Positions 16,631-25,784 are shown, counted from the stretch's first letter. The stretch is DNA of 64,000 bases from Azoarcus olearius (GCF_001682385.1 NZ_CP016210.1:2914001-2978000), one strand, 5' to 3'. A program made the numbers and translations. The notes: generated from the sequence alone by a model not told the origin.

Positions 16631-17985
16631 TGGCGGAGCAGACCGCGCTGCCGGGCGCAGCGGTCCTTTCGCTGCTCGATCTCACGCGCAAGGCGCGTCA
16701 CGCCGAATCGGCGCGCGAACTCGGCTTCATCGCGGTAAACGACAGCCATGCGCTGGCGCCCTACCGCCAGGCGGCGCTGTGGCTGGAAGGCAGCGGCGTG
16801 TACGGCCTGTCCGGGGTGCTGCAGGTCGAGGCCAACGTGCCCTACGTGCAGTGGCTGGACAAGGTGTGCCGCGCCCAGGCGGAAGCCGGCCACACGGCGC
16901 AGCGGCTGACGGCCGCCGAGCTGCCGCCGGCACTCGGTGCCGAGTGGGCCGAGTGGCTGCCCGCCTACGCCCTGTGGCTGGCGCTGCCGGGCAGCGCCGC
17001 GGGCGGTGGCCTGCTGCTTGCCCGCGACCTGCCCTGGACCGAAGCGGAGATCGTGCTGCTGGGTGAGTGGCTCGATGCCTGGGCCCACGCCTGGCGGGCG
17101 CTCCACCGGCCGCCGCGCGGGTCCCTGCGGGCGCTGGTTGCACGCCGCCGCGGCGCCGCGGACGACAGCCGCCCCTGGTGGCGCCGCCCGCTGCTGCGCT
17201 GGGTAACAGGCGCGCTGCTGCTGGCTGCGCTGCCGGTACGGCTGACGGTGCTGGCGCCGGGCGAACTGGTGCCCGCCCATCCGGCGGTGATCCGCGCCCC
17301 GCTCGACGGCGTCATCGACACCTTTCATGTGCAGCCCAACCAGACCGTCAAGCAGGACCAGCCGCTGTTCGGTTTCGACGAGGCGCTGATCCAGGCCAGG
17401 CTGGCCGTCAGCCGCCAGGCGCAGGCCACTGCGGAGGCGGAATACCGCCAGGCCGCGCAGCAGGCGCTCAGCGACGGCCGCTCCAAGGCCCAGCTCGCGC
17501 TGCTCACCGGCAAGATCGAGGAACGGCGCGCCGAGGCGGCCTTCGTCGAGGCGCAACTCGCCCGCGCGCGGGTGCTCTCGCCGCGCGACGGCGTGGCGCT
17601 GTTCGACGACCCCTCGGAATGGCTGGGGCGACCGGTCAGCGTGGGCGAACGCATCATGCGCATCGCCGAGCCGGGTGACCTCGAAGTGGAAGCCTGGGTG
17701 CCGGTCGCCGATGCGATCCCGCTCGCGCCGCAGGCGCGCGTCAGCCTCTACCTCACCGCCAGCCCGCTCTCCCCGGTGGAAGCGGAGGTGCGCTACGTGG
17801 CGCACGACGCAGTGCAGCGCCCGGACGGCAGCTACGCTTACCGCCTGCGCGCCACCCTGGTCGGCGACACCGACCATCGGGTCGGCCTCAAGGGCACCGC
17901 CAAGCTCAGCGGACGCTGGGTGCCGCTGGCCTACTGGGCAATGCGGCGGCCGCTGGCCAGCGCGCGCGCCTACCTCGGCTGGTAA
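16630..17985 (+). CDS. Membrane HlyD-like adaptor with N-terminal GAF-like cytoplasmic domain
   Basis: A 451-residue protein in two parts. Residues about 10-165 form a soluble domain that looks GAF-like ([25 protein letters not shown], then [12 protein letters not shown] and [12 protein letters not shown]) and should be cytoplasmic. A single membrane segment at about 193-212 ([20 protein letters not shown]) leads to a periplasmic HlyD-type adaptor: a lipoyl half ([25 protein letters not shown]), a short coiled-coil hairpin, a second half ([13 protein letters not shown]) and a beta-barrel. The ATG overlaps the adhesin stop by one base. A sensory domain on an adaptor is unusual for type I secretion. 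Confidence 0.85.
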   Translation: MAEQTALPGAAVLSLLDLTRKARHAESARELGFIAVNDSHALAPYRQAALWLEGSGVYGLSGVLQVEANVPYVQWLDKVCRAQAEAGHTAQRLTAAELPPALGAEWAEWLPAYALWLALPGSAAGGGLLLARDLPWTEAEIVLLGEWLDAWAHAWRALHRPPRGSLRALVARRRGAADDSRPWWRRPLLRWVTGALLLAALPVRLTVLAPGELVPAHPAVIRAPLDGVIDTFHVQPNQTVKQDQPLFGFDEALIQARLAVSRQAQATAEAEYRQAAQQALSDGRSKAQLALLTGKIEERRAEAAFVEAQLARARVLSPRDGVALFDDPSEWLGRPVSVGERIMRIAEPGDLEVEAWVPVADAIPLAPQARVSLYLTASPLSPVEAEVRYVAHDAVQRPDGSYAYRLRATLVGDTDHRVGLKGTAKLSGRWVPLAYWAMRRPLASARAYLGW

Positions 17986-17987
17986 GC

Positions 17988-20099
17988 ATGGCGCTACCCG
18001 TGCTGCGCGAGGAGCTTGCGCTGCTGCCCGGCCCGGCGCTGGCCGACGGCCAGCCGAGCTGGACGCTGCACGACCCGGTGCGCGGCCGCTTCTTCAGCAT
18101 CGACTGGCCCACCTTCGAGATCCTGCAGCGCTGGTCCTTCGACGACCCCGCCTCGATCGCCGCCTCCATCGCCGCCGACACCACCCTGCAGCTGCAGGCG
18201 GACGACGTGCTCGAAGTCGTGCGCTTCCTGTCGGACAACCAGCTCGTCCGCCCCTCCGGCGCCGACAGCGCGCGCCGGATGACGAAGAGCCTGGCGCGGG
18301 CCGAAGGCGGAACGCTGAAATGGCTGCTGCACCACTACCTGTTCTTCCGCGTGCCGCTGCTGCGGCCCGACGCCTGGCTGACGCGCTGGATGCCGTTTGC
18401 CGAGCACTTCTACTCGCGCGGCTTCCTGCTGCTGACGCTCGCGGCCTTCGTGCTCGGCGCGTGGCAGGTCGCGCGCCAGTGGGACGGTTTCGTCGGCTCG
18501 CTGGTGGACACCTTCACCTGGTCCGGGCTCGCGGCCTACGGCGTGGCGCTGATCGCGGTGAAGTTCCTGCACGAGCTGGGGCACGCCTTCACCGCCAAGC
18601 GCCACGGCTGCCGGGTGCCGGCAATGGGCGTGGCCTTTCTGGTGATGTGGCCGGTGGCCTATACCGACACCAACGAAACTTGGCGCCTGACCCGGCGCGG
18701 CCAGCGGCTGCAGGTGGCCGCGGCCGGCATCGTCACCGAACTGCTGATCGCGGCATGGGCGACGCTGGCGTGGGCGCTGCTGCCGGACGGCGGCCTGCGC
18801 TCGGCCTTTTTCGTGCTCGCCACCACCAGCTGGGTGGCCACGCTCGCAATCAACGCCAGTCCCTTCATGCGCTTCGACGGCTATTTCATCCTGTCGGACT
18901 GGCTGGACCTGCCCAACCTGCACGAGCGCAGCTTCGCGCTCGCACGCTGGAAGCTGCGCGAAGCGCTGTTCGACCTGCGCGAGCCCTGCCCGGAGCATTT
19001 TGCCCCGGCGCGCGCGCGCGGGCTGATCCTGTTCGCGTGGGCCACGTGGCTGTACCGGCTGGTGGTGTTCATCGGCATCGCGCTGCTCGTCTATCACTTC
19101 TTCTTCAAGCTGCTCGGCGTGTTCCTGTTCCTGGTGGAGATCGCCTGGTTCATCGCGCTACCGGTGCGCCACGAACTGCAGGCCTGGCGCCAGCGCTGGC
19201 CGGCAATCCGGGCGCGGCGGCGCATCCGCCTGGTGGCTCCGGCGCTGCTGGCGCTGCTCGTGCTGCTGGCGCTGCCGCTGCCGGGGCGGGTGACCGCCAG
19301 CGGCGTGGTGCGCGCCGCCGCGGTGTGGCCGGTGTTCGCGCCCGCCGCGGCCCGGTTGCAGCAGTTCGATCTGCGCGAGGGCAGCGCCGTCGCCGAGGGC
19401 GCGGTGATCGCCGTGCTCGACAACCCGGAACTCGCGGCCCGCCGCGAGGCGGTGGTGGCCAAGGTCGAGCGCCTGCGCTGGCAGGCACAGACCGCCGGCT
19501 TCGATGCCGAGGCGCGCAGCCGGCTGCAGAGCAGCCAGGAAGAACTCGCCACCGCCGAGGCCGAGCTGGCCGGCATCGACGAGGAAGCGGCGCGCTACCG
19601 CCCCGCGGCGCCCTTCGCCGGCCGCCTGCGCGACCTCGACCCCGACCTGCAGGCCGGGCAATGGCTGGCGAACAAGGAGCAGATCGCGCTGCTGGTGGGC
19701 GACGGCGGGCGCATCGTGGAAACCTGGCTGGACGAAGAGGCGGTCAAGCGCCTCGCGGTCGGCGACCGCGGCGTCTTCGTGCCCGACAGCGGCGAGGGTC
19801 CGGTGCTGCGGCTGGCGGTCAGCGCGATCGACGCCGACGCCAGCCGCGTGCTCGGCCGCGGCATCCTGGCCGCGCCCGCCGGCGGCCACATCCTGGTCCG
19901 CGAACGCAACCGCCAGCTCATCCCGGAACATGCGGTCTACCACGTCGTGCTGGCGGTGGACGAAGACCCCGCCGCCGGCACCGCCGGGCACGACCAGATG
20001 CTGCGCGGCACGGTTTCCATACGCGCGCGCTGGGAAGCGCCGCTGCAGCGCTACCTGCGCAACGCGCTGATGGTGGTGATCCGGGAATCGGGGCTGTAG
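17988..20099 (+). CDS. PqqD-like / M50 site-2-protease-like / HlyD fusion protein
   Basis: A 703-residue inner-membrane protein, last in the adhesin operon, starting two bases after the previous stop. Residues about 20-90 resemble a PqqD-like winged-helix domain ([22 protein letters not shown], continuing to [11 protein letters not shown]). Residues about 145-400 form a polytopic M50/site-2-protease domain with HELGH (195-199) and the distal [10 protein letters not shown] motif with Asp297, so zinc ligation looks intact. About 440-700 is a periplasmic HlyD-like adaptor with split lipoyl halves around a helical hairpin ([37 protein letters not shown]). It may process, recognise or conduct the giant cargo; none of these roles has been shown here. 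Confidence 0.87.
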   Translation: MALPVLREELALLPGPALADGQPSWTLHDPVRGRFFSIDWPTFEILQRWSFDDPASIAASIAADTTLQLQADDVLEVVRFLSDNQLVRPSGADSARRMTKSLARAEGGTLKWLLHHYLFFRVPLLRPDAWLTRWMPFAEHFYSRGFLLLTLAAFVLGAWQVARQWDGFVGSLVDTFTWSGLAAYGVALIAVKFLHELGHAFTAKRHGCRVPAMGVAFLVMWPVAYTDTNETWRLTRRGQRLQVAAAGIVTELLIAAWATLAWALLPDGGLRSAFFVLATTSWVATLAINASPFMRFDGYFILSDWLDLPNLHERSFALARWKLREALFDLREPCPEHFAPARARGLILFAWATWLYRLVVFIGIALLVYHFFFKLLGVFLFLVEIAWFIALPVRHELQAWRQRWPAIRARRRIRLVAPALLALLVLLALPLPGRVTASGVVRAAAVWPVFAPAAARLQQFDLREGSAVAEGAVIAVLDNPELAARREAVVAKVERLRWQAQTAGFDAEARSRLQSSQEELATAEAELAGIDEEAARYRPAAPFAGRLRDLDPDLQAGQWLANKEQIALLVGDGGRIVETWLDEEAVKRLAVGDRGVFVPDSGEGPVLRLAVSAIDADASRVLGRGILAAPAGGHILVRERNRQLIPEHAVYHVVLAVDEDPAAGTAGHDQMLRGTVSIRARWEAPLQRYLRNALMVVIRESGL

Positions 20100-20208
20100 C
20101 GCATTCTCGCCGGCGCCGGGTCGCGCGCGCCGTTTTTCCCCGTCGCGCTTGACCCGCGCCGCCGGCCGAGCTAACACCACGCTTTTCCATCCACAGCCCT
20201 GCACACCC

Positions 20209-20625
20209 ATGCGACTGACCGCGCTCCTCCTCGCCGCCCTCCTCCCCGTTCCCGCCCTGGCAGCGCCCGCCTTCACCGGCACCGACTACAGCGGCATCTA
20301 CGACTGCAGCGGCGACGACGCCCACGAAGGCAAATACACCGGCGTCGTCACGCTGGCGCTGGACCGCGCGCAGAGCGTGGGCGAATACGGCGCCTACAGC
20401 TTCAAGCTGGAAGTGCCCGGCTACGGCACCTACCTCGGCCAGGCGGCGGCGCACGGACAACAGATGGCGGTCCACTTCGCGCTCACTGACCAGAGCACCC
20501 GCGACTACGGCACCGGCATCGCCCGTTTCAGCAAGAAGAACGGCAAGCTGAGCTTCCACAAGTATTACTACGAGCCGGAATTCAAGGGCGGCAACTACGG
20601 CACCGAGGACTGCACGCGGCGCTGA
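20209..20625 (+). CDS. Small exported protein of unknown function
   Basis: A 138-residue protein with a clear Sec signal peptide (MRLTALLLAALLPVPALAAP) and a compact, probably beta-rich mature domain containing YSGIYDCSGDDAHEGKYTG near the start and the C-terminal GGNYGTEDCTRR, whose Cys may pair with the first. Similar short proteins occur in beta- and gammaproteobacteria, but I know of no function. It lies 109 bases downstream of the secretion operon in the same direction, so cotranscription is possible but not indicated. Confidence 0.7.
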   Translation: MRLTALLLAALLPVPALAAPAFTGTDYSGIYDCSGDDAHEGKYTGVVTLALDRAQSVGEYGAYSFKLEVPGYGTYLGQAAAHGQQMAVHFALTDQSTRDYGTGIARFSKKNGKLSFHKYYYEPEFKGGNYGTEDCTRR

Positions 20626-20674
20626 AGCGGACGACGGCGTGCCAGCGCAGCCGGGCTGACCCTGCCTGTAGTCA

Positions 20675-21868
20675 TCAGCCCTGCAACAGCCGGTTGATCC
20701 AGCGTCGGCCAACGCTTCCCGCCGGTATCAACCGCCCCAGCCAGTGGTCGGCGTGCGCGTCGAACAAGCGCGGCAGGTAATCCACCCAGTCGCCGTGCAC
20801 ACCGTGGGCAACGGCGTACTCGTAAATCTGACGCCATTCGGCGCGCACCGCGTCGTTGCGCAAACGGATGTGGCGCAGCGCATTCATCAGGTCGGCGCCG
20901 CGCAGCGAGCCCGGCGGCTGTTGTCCCGTCGCAAGAAAGTTGAGCCGGGTACGCAGGCACTTCTCACACTGGCCGCAGTTGGCATCCTTCAGGTCGCCCT
21001 CCCAGCACACCCGGAGGTTCTCTGCGCCAGCCTTCCAGCCACTGATTACCCCGACCTTTTCTGTGCGGCTGTGGCTGGCGCCATCATGGATGACTTCAAA
21101 GCCTTCGGTGCCCAGCAGGTGATCGGTAATCGGCGAAGACCCCCACGGAATCACCAGCGAATCGTAGGGTTCGCTGCTGCCCACCAGGCAGGCGCCGGCA
21201 ACGCGACGGAAGTTAACGAGCACGGAGACCAAGGCGCACGAGAACGAGTGCTCCCAGCTTGCGCGCGCCACTTCCCGGTAATTGGTGCGTATCGGCACCA
21301 GGTTCAAACCGATGTCGGCCAGCGTGGCAGTAGCGCGACGCCGGGCGCGCTCGAAGGCTTCGTGCTCGGCAAGCGGGATGTCGAAGCCATGAACGAGTGC
21401 GCAGAACCGGATGTCCTGGCTCCGGTATCCGGCCAGGCCCTGGCTGTGGCGCCACACCGAGAACGTGGCGTCGACTCCACCCGAGAAAGCACACACGGCG
21501 CCGGGCGCGGCCGCGCCAGCGGTCTCTGCGCGCACCTCGTGGTCCACGTGGATTTCAACGGGACGATAGAGCCGGGGCCGCCACTTCGCCCACGCCCATT
21601 GCAACTCGGTGAGATTGCTCAACAGCCGGTGCGACACGCGCCCCTCGACGATCAGCGCGCGGTCCTCGCGCATCGCCTCCATCACCGTCGCCAGCACATA
21701 GCTGTCGCAGTCATCGTCGTCCGGCGGAGGGATGCTTGCCTCCGACTCGAACCAGAGTGCGGCCGTGTGGGGCGCTTCTCCATCGCCTTCGCGCCGGACC
21801 TCGCATTGGCGAACCCAAGTGCCGTCGCGCTGTTGAAGCGCAAGCGGTCGGAGTGTCATGGTCTTCAT
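20675..21868 (-). CDS. QueC-like PP-loop ATPase family protein (orphan)
   Basis: A protein of about 397 residues with a PP-loop nucleotide-binding motif (VCAFSGGVDATFSVW) and a C-terminal Cys cluster (CWEGDLKDANCGQCEKCLRTRL) resembling the zinc site of QueC, the 7-cyano-7-deazaguanine synthase. QueC itself is about 225 residues, so about 120 N-terminal residues are extra. The canonical SGGxDS is SGGVDA here, so chemistry may differ. No queuosine genes (queD, queE, queF) or Qat defence genes adjoin it, which makes housekeeping queuosine synthesis unlikely. An ATG ten codons upstream at 21898 is an alternative start; neither has a strong ribosome-binding site. Confidence 0.72.
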   Translation of the reverse strand: MKTMTLRPLALQQRDGTWVRQCEVRREGDGEAPHTAALWFESEASIPPPDDDDCDSYVLATVMEAMREDRALIVEGRVSHRLLSNLTELQWAWAKWRPRLYRPVEIHVDHEVRAETAGAAAPGAVCAFSGGVDATFSVWRHSQGLAGYRSQDIRFCALVHGFDIPLAEHEAFERARRRATATLADIGLNLVPIRTNYREVARASWEHSFSCALVSVLVNFRRVAGACLVGSSEPYDSLVIPWGSSPITDHLLGTEGFEVIHDGASHSRTEKVGVISGWKAGAENLRVCWEGDLKDANCGQCEKCLRTRLNFLATGQQPPGSLRGADLMNALRHIRLRNDAVRAEWRQIYEYAVAHGVHGDWVDYLPRLFDAHADHWLGRLIPAGSVGRRWINRLLQG

Positions 21869-22185
21869 TGCAGTCTCACACCTTGACGCCGTCTTCATAT
21901 GCTTTACAGCTAGAGATGCGGAGTTTTACCGCCCCGCGGCGGTCCTTGCCAACGCTTTTTTTGAAACGGCAAGCGCGATCTGCCCTGCCCCGGATCGCCT
22001 CCGGCAGCGTGGGCTTCCGGGCGGCAGCGGCCGGGTACGCCGACTGCATTCGGCGAGTACCGGTGGAATCGCCGCAACCCCGAGGCGGTCTAACCGCGCA
22101 GCGCAGCATCATCGACCCAACAACACCCGGCGATCCGCCCTGTCCGCGTAACGCGTGTGGAACGCCCAAAATGATGGGGGGCCCC
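21869..22185. other. Intergenic region between divergent QueC-like and Anbu genes
   Basis: 317 bases between two divergent starts. It must hold both promoters, but no clear hexamer pair stands out. The segment 21880-21970 is less GC-rich than its surroundings. No RNA gene, repeat or operator was recognised. The upstream alternative start of the QueC-like gene (21898) would shorten it slightly. Confidence 0.4.
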
Positions 22186-22983
22186 ATGACCTACTGTGTC
22201 GCCATGCGTCTGGACGCCGGACTGGTGTTCCTGTCCGACTCGCGCACCTATGCCGGCGTCGACCACATCAACACCTTCCGCAAGATGCATTTCTTCGAGC
22301 GCGAAGGGCAGCGCGTGGTGGTGCTGATGACCGCGGGCAACCTGTCGATCAGTCAGTCGGTGGTCAACACGCTGCGCGAACGCATCGAGGCCAACAAGGG
22401 GCGCAACCTGTGCAACGTGCCGTCGATGTTCGAGGCGGCCAAACACGTGGGCGACTGCCTGCGCGAGGTGCACGCCCGCGATGCCGAATCGCTGAAGGAG
22501 TTCGGCGTCGATTTTTCCGCCGGGCTGCTGCTCGGCGGCCAGATCAAGGGTGAGGAGCCGCGGCTGTTCCAGATCTACGCCGCGGGCAATTTCACCGAAG
22601 CCACGCAGGACACGCCCTACTTCCAGATCGGTGAATCCAAGTACGGCAAGCCGATCATCGTGCGCGTGATCACCCACCGCACCTCGATCGACGAAGCGGT
22701 GAAATGCGCGCTGGTATCGATGGACTCCAGCATCCGCTCCAACCTGTCGGTGGGCCTGCCGCTCGACCTGCTGACCTACGAGCGCGACGCCTTCCGCGTG
22801 GGCCATCACTGCGTGCTGCGCGAGGACAACGCCTACTTCGAGCTGATCCGCAAGCAATGGAGCCAGCGCCTGCGCGATGCCTTCGTCGAACTGCCCGACC
22901 CCGACTGGGAGCGCATCCACCTCACCGCAGAAGCGCTGCGCGAACGCGACGGCGCCAGCCGCAAGGCGCGCCGCGAAAGCTGA
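22186..22983 (+). CDS. Anbu (ancestral beta-subunit) proteasome-like hydrolase
   Basis: A 265-residue Ntn-hydrolase of the Anbu family, a bacterial relative of HslV and proteasome beta subunits. The start MTYCVAMRLDAGLVFLSDSR is typical: after Met removal Thr2 would be the N-terminal nucleophile, and SDSRT carries the conserved Asp/Arg region. FGVDFSAGLLLGGQ and YFQIGESKYGKPI are also family-like. The start at 22186 was chosen because only it puts Thr at position 2. Anbu genes usually sit with a transglutaminase-like gene, an alpha-E gene and a circularly permuted ATP-grasp gene; none are here. It converges on the BON-domain gene. Confidence 0.92.
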   Translation: MTYCVAMRLDAGLVFLSDSRTYAGVDHINTFRKMHFFEREGQRVVVLMTAGNLSISQSVVNTLRERIEANKGRNLCNVPSMFEAAKHVGDCLREVHARDAESLKEFGVDFSAGLLLGGQIKGEEPRLFQIYAAGNFTEATQDTPYFQIGESKYGKPIIVRVITHRTSIDEAVKCALVSMDSSIRSNLSVGLPLDLLTYERDAFRVGHHCVLREDNAYFELIRKQWSQRLRDAFVELPDPDWERIHLTAEALRERDGASRKARRES

Positions 22984-23081
22984 GGCGTGAATGAAAAGAG
23001 CCGGCCCCGTGCTGGCGGCCGGCCCCGGCGCGGACGACCCCGCCCCGTGCCCGTGGGCGGAGTCGAAGCGCCAGACCTGAC

Positions 23082-24494
23082 TTATTCGTCCTTCTTGCTC
23101 CGGCTGGTTTCGCTGCTGCCGCCGGTACGCGACTTGTCGCTCGACGACGCGCTTGTGCCGCTGCTGCCGGACAGGCCGCTGGACGACGAGCCGGACATGC
23201 CGGAGAAGCCGCCCGACGACGACCCGCCAGTGCTGCCGCCCGCGCTGCGCGACTCCTGCCCGCCCTGCGACTGCGTGCCCGACTGCGAGGATTGCGATTG
23301 CTGGCCTTGCGACTGGGACTGCACGCGCAGCCGGTTCTCGATGTCCTTCACGCCCCAGCAGTCATCCACGATGTCCTCGATGCGGTGGCGCATCTGCCGG
23401 CTCGGTACCGTGCCTTCCAGCTCCACGCGGCCGTCCTTGACGTCGATGGTCACCTCGGTGACGTCGATGTCCTGCTCGTCGACCAGCCGTTCGCACACCA
23501 TCTCGCGGATACGCTCGTCGGAGCGGGCGTAGTTCTTCGGCCCGCGCCGGCTACGCATCTGCTGGCCGGCCTGCCCCCACTGCTGACCCTGGGTCGAGCC
23601 GTGGAAGGCACCGTAGCCGCCCATGCCCTGCGAGGTCTGTCCGCCGAGGAACTGCTGCGGCTGCTGGCCCCAGTCCTGCTGGCCGCTGCTCATCTGGCCG
23701 TAACCCTGACTGCCCTGGCTGCCGGAGCTGCCCTGGCCCCCGTAGCTGCCTGAGCCGTACTGCTGGCCCATGCCGCCGCGCTGGCCGTAGCCGCCCTGCT
23801 GGCCGAAGCTCTGCTGCGGCTGCTGCTGACCGTAGCCTTGCTGGCCGAAACCACCGGCCTGGCTCTGGCCGTAGCCTTGCTGCCCATAGTGCTGCTGCGG
23901 CTGCTGATGCTGGCTGCTGCCGTAGTGCTGGCCAAAGCCCTGCTCGTGCTGGCTGCCCTGACCATAACCGCCGCTCTGGCCGAAGCCACCCTGCTGGCCG
24001 TAATGCTGCTGGCCGTAATGCTGCTGGCCGAAGTGCTGCTGGGGCTGCTGCTGGCCGTAGCCCTGCTGACCAAAGCCCTGCTGGCCATAGCCTTGCTGCC
24101 CGTAGTTCTGCTGCGGCTGCTGCTGGCCATAGCGCTGGCCGTAGTCCTGCCCGTACTGCTGGCTGCCCTGGCCGTAGCTCTGGCCGAAGCCCTGGTCATG
24201 CTGCTGACCGTAGCTCTGGCCATAGCTTTGCTGCGGCTGCTGCTGGCCGTAACGCTGCCCCATGCCCTGCTCGTGCTGCTGGCCGTAGCCTTGCTGGCCA
24301 TAGCCCTGTTGCCCGTAGCCCTGTTGGCCCTGTCCGTATTGCTGGCCATAGCCTTGCTGGCCGATGTTCTGCTGCGGCTGCTGGCCCCACCCTTGCTGAC
24401 TGCCCTGGCGGGACTGTTGCCCGTACTGCTGGCCGTAATCTTCGTCCTGGTCGTAGCCCTGCTGACCGTAAGCTTGTTCGCGCTGCGATCTCAT
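23082..24494 (-). CDS. BON-domain protein with long Gln/Gly/Tyr-rich low-complexity region
   Basis: A 470-residue protein in three parts. Residues about 1-310 are low complexity, built from variations of GYGQQ, GQQYGQ and QQPQQ. A BON domain follows at about 320-385 ([39 protein letters not shown], then [11 protein letters not shown]). A Ser/Gly-rich tail ends in basic residues. BON domains often bind membranes or phospholipids, but there is no signal peptide, so the location is probably cytoplasmic. The ATG at 24494 has GAGGAG upstream; an in-frame ATG at 24533 lacks one. The repeat region resembles eukaryotic FUS/EWS-type prion-like sequences by composition only. Confidence 0.85.
   Translation of the reverse strand: MRSQREQAYGQQGYDQDEDYGQQYGQQSRQGSQQGWGQQPQQNIGQQGYGQQYGQGQQGYGQQGYGQQGYGQQHEQGMGQRYGQQQPQQSYGQSYGQQHDQGFGQSYGQGSQQYGQDYGQRYGQQQPQQNYGQQGYGQQGFGQQGYGQQQPQQHFGQQHYGQQHYGQQGGFGQSGGYGQGSQHEQGFGQHYGSSQHQQPQQHYGQQGYGQSQAGGFGQQGYGQQQPQQSFGQQGGYGQRGGMGQQYGSGSYGGQGSSGSQGSQGYGQMSSGQQDWGQQPQQFLGGQTSQGMGGYGAFHGSTQGQQWGQAGQQMRSRRGPKNYARSDERIREMVCERLVDEQDIDVTEVTIDVKDGRVELEGTVPSRQMRHRIEDIVDDCWGVKDIENRLRVQSQSQGQQSQSSQSGTQSQGGQESRSAGGSTGGSSSGGFSGMSGSSSSGLSGSSGTSASSSDKSRTGGSSETSRSKKDE
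23570..24480 (-). repeat. Degenerate short repeats coding for YGQQ-type motifs
   Basis: About 900 bases of imperfect tandem short repeats, built on units that read CTGGCCGTA or CTGCTGGCCG on the + strand. They encode the Gln/Gly/Tyr-rich region of the BON-domain protein. Unit length varies (four to nine codons), and interspersed QQPQQ and HEQG variants show repeated local duplication and slippage. Confidence 0.85.
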
Positions 24495-24704
24495 TTCGGC
24501 GTCTCCTCGAGTGGCAACAAAACACGGGTCCATGCCCGTGTGCGGTAAGGCGCCGCACCTCCCGGCGCGGTCGGGCCTTTTCCTCTACGGGATTCAGCAA
24601 TCCACGTGCCGCCGTCCGCCCGCGCCCGCCCCTGCGCCGACCCCATGCTGCGTGCCGGAGCGAAAAGGAAAAATTACAACGACGTGTAAGTTCGGCCGCC
24701 TGCC

Positions 24705-24718
24705 TTGACTCAGGTCAA
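24705..24718 (+). promoter_or_regulatory. FNR/Anr-type binding site
   Basis: TTGAC-TCAG-GTCAA is a perfect dyad matching the FNR/Anr/Dnr consensus TTGAT-N4-ATCAA at eight of ten arm positions. It lies 58 bases before the start of the di-haem peroxidase gene, a usual position for activation under low oxygen. No FNR-family regulator is encoded in the window. Confidence 0.65.
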
Positions 24719-24776
24719 GAAGCGCCGGGTGGGCGAGGAAAAGAATGGGAGCGATTTCAACCAGGGAGGAACACCG

Positions 24777-25784
24777 ATGAAACGCGTACTGACCTCGCTT
24801 TCCGTCGCCCTTGCGGCGGGCCTGGCCACCTGGGGCGCGGTGCACGCCGCGGATTCCGAGCCCATCCAGCCGATCCGCGCGCCGCAGAACATCAACCTGG
24901 GCATGGTCGAACTGGGCAAGAAGCTGTACTTCGACCCGCGCCTGTCCAAGTCCGGCTTCATCTCCTGCAACTCCTGTCACAACCTGTCGATGGGCGGCAC
25001 CGACAACATTCCCACCTCGATCGGCGACCACTGGCAGCAGGGCCCGATCAACGCGCCCACCGTGCTCAACGCCAGCCTCAACCTCGCGCAGTTCTGGGAC
25101 GGCCGCGCGGCCGACCTGAAGGAACAGGCCGGCGGCCCCATCGCCAACCCGGGCGAGATGGCTTTCACCCACACCCTGGCGCTCAACGTGCTGTCGTCCA
25201 TCCCCGGCTATACGCGTGAGTTCCGCCAGGTGTTCGGCAAGGACAAGATCGACATCGAGCAGGTGACGCTCGCGATCGCCGAGTTCGAAAAAACCCTGGT
25301 GACGCCCAACTCGCGCTTCGACCTGTGGTTGCTCGGCAAGAAAGACGCGCTGACGCCGACCGAACTCGCCGGCTACGAGCTGTTCAAGACCAGCGGCTGC
25401 GTGGCCTGCCACAACGGCGAGGCGGTGGGCGGCAACTCCTTCCAGAAGATGGGTCTGATCGAGCCGTACAAGGCCAGGAGCAAGGCCGAGGGCCGCTCGG
25501 CGGTGACCGGCAAGGACAGCGACCGCTTCAACTTCAAGGTGCCGACGCTGCGCAACGTCGAACTCACCTACCCGTACTTCCACGACGGCGCCGCCAACAC
25601 CCTGGGCGAGGCGGTGGACGTGATGGGCCGCCTGCAGCTGGGGCGCAAGTTCTCGCCCGACGAGAATGCGAAGATCGTCGCCTTCCTGAAGACGCTCACC
25701 GGCGACCAGCCGACCTTCACGCTGCCCATCCTGCCGCCTTCGGCAGATTCCACGCCGCGCCCCACGCCGTTCGCGGCGCACTGA
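24777..25784 (+). CDS. Di-haem cytochrome c peroxidase (CcpA/MauG family)
   Basis: Periplasmic peroxidase of 335 residues that reduces hydrogen peroxide with electrons from small cytochromes or azurin. It has a Sec signal (SVALAAGLATWGAVHAAD) and two haem-binding sites, CNSCH at 64-68 and CVACH at 208-212, with the spacing usual for the family. The flanking PRLSKSGFISCNSCHNLSMGG and the later KVPTLRNVELTYPYFHDGA segment are also typical. The ATG at 24777 is preceded by AGGGAGGA. An FNR/Anr-type box lies upstream, which suits induction under oxygen limitation. A hairpin at 25802 ends the transcript. Confidence 0.93.
   Translation: MKRVLTSLSVALAAGLATWGAVHAADSEPIQPIRAPQNINLGMVELGKKLYFDPRLSKSGFISCNSCHNLSMGGTDNIPTSIGDHWQQGPINAPTVLNASLNLAQFWDGRAADLKEQAGGPIANPGEMAFTHTLALNVLSSIPGYTREFRQVFGKDKIDIEQVTLAIAEFEKTLVTPNSRFDLWLLGKKDALTPTELAGYELFKTSGCVACHNGEAVGGNSFQKMGLIEPYKARSKAEGRSAVTGKDSDRFNFKVPTLRNVELTYPYFHDGAANTLGEAVDVMGRLQLGRKFSPDENAKIVAFLKTLTGDQPTFTLPILPPSADSTPRPTPFAAH

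Noticed and set aside
23570-24480. CRISPR array suggested by the regularly repeated sequence
   Set aside because: The repeats are in frame with a protein, have no unique spacers of constant length and encode YGQQ motifs; no cas genes are present.
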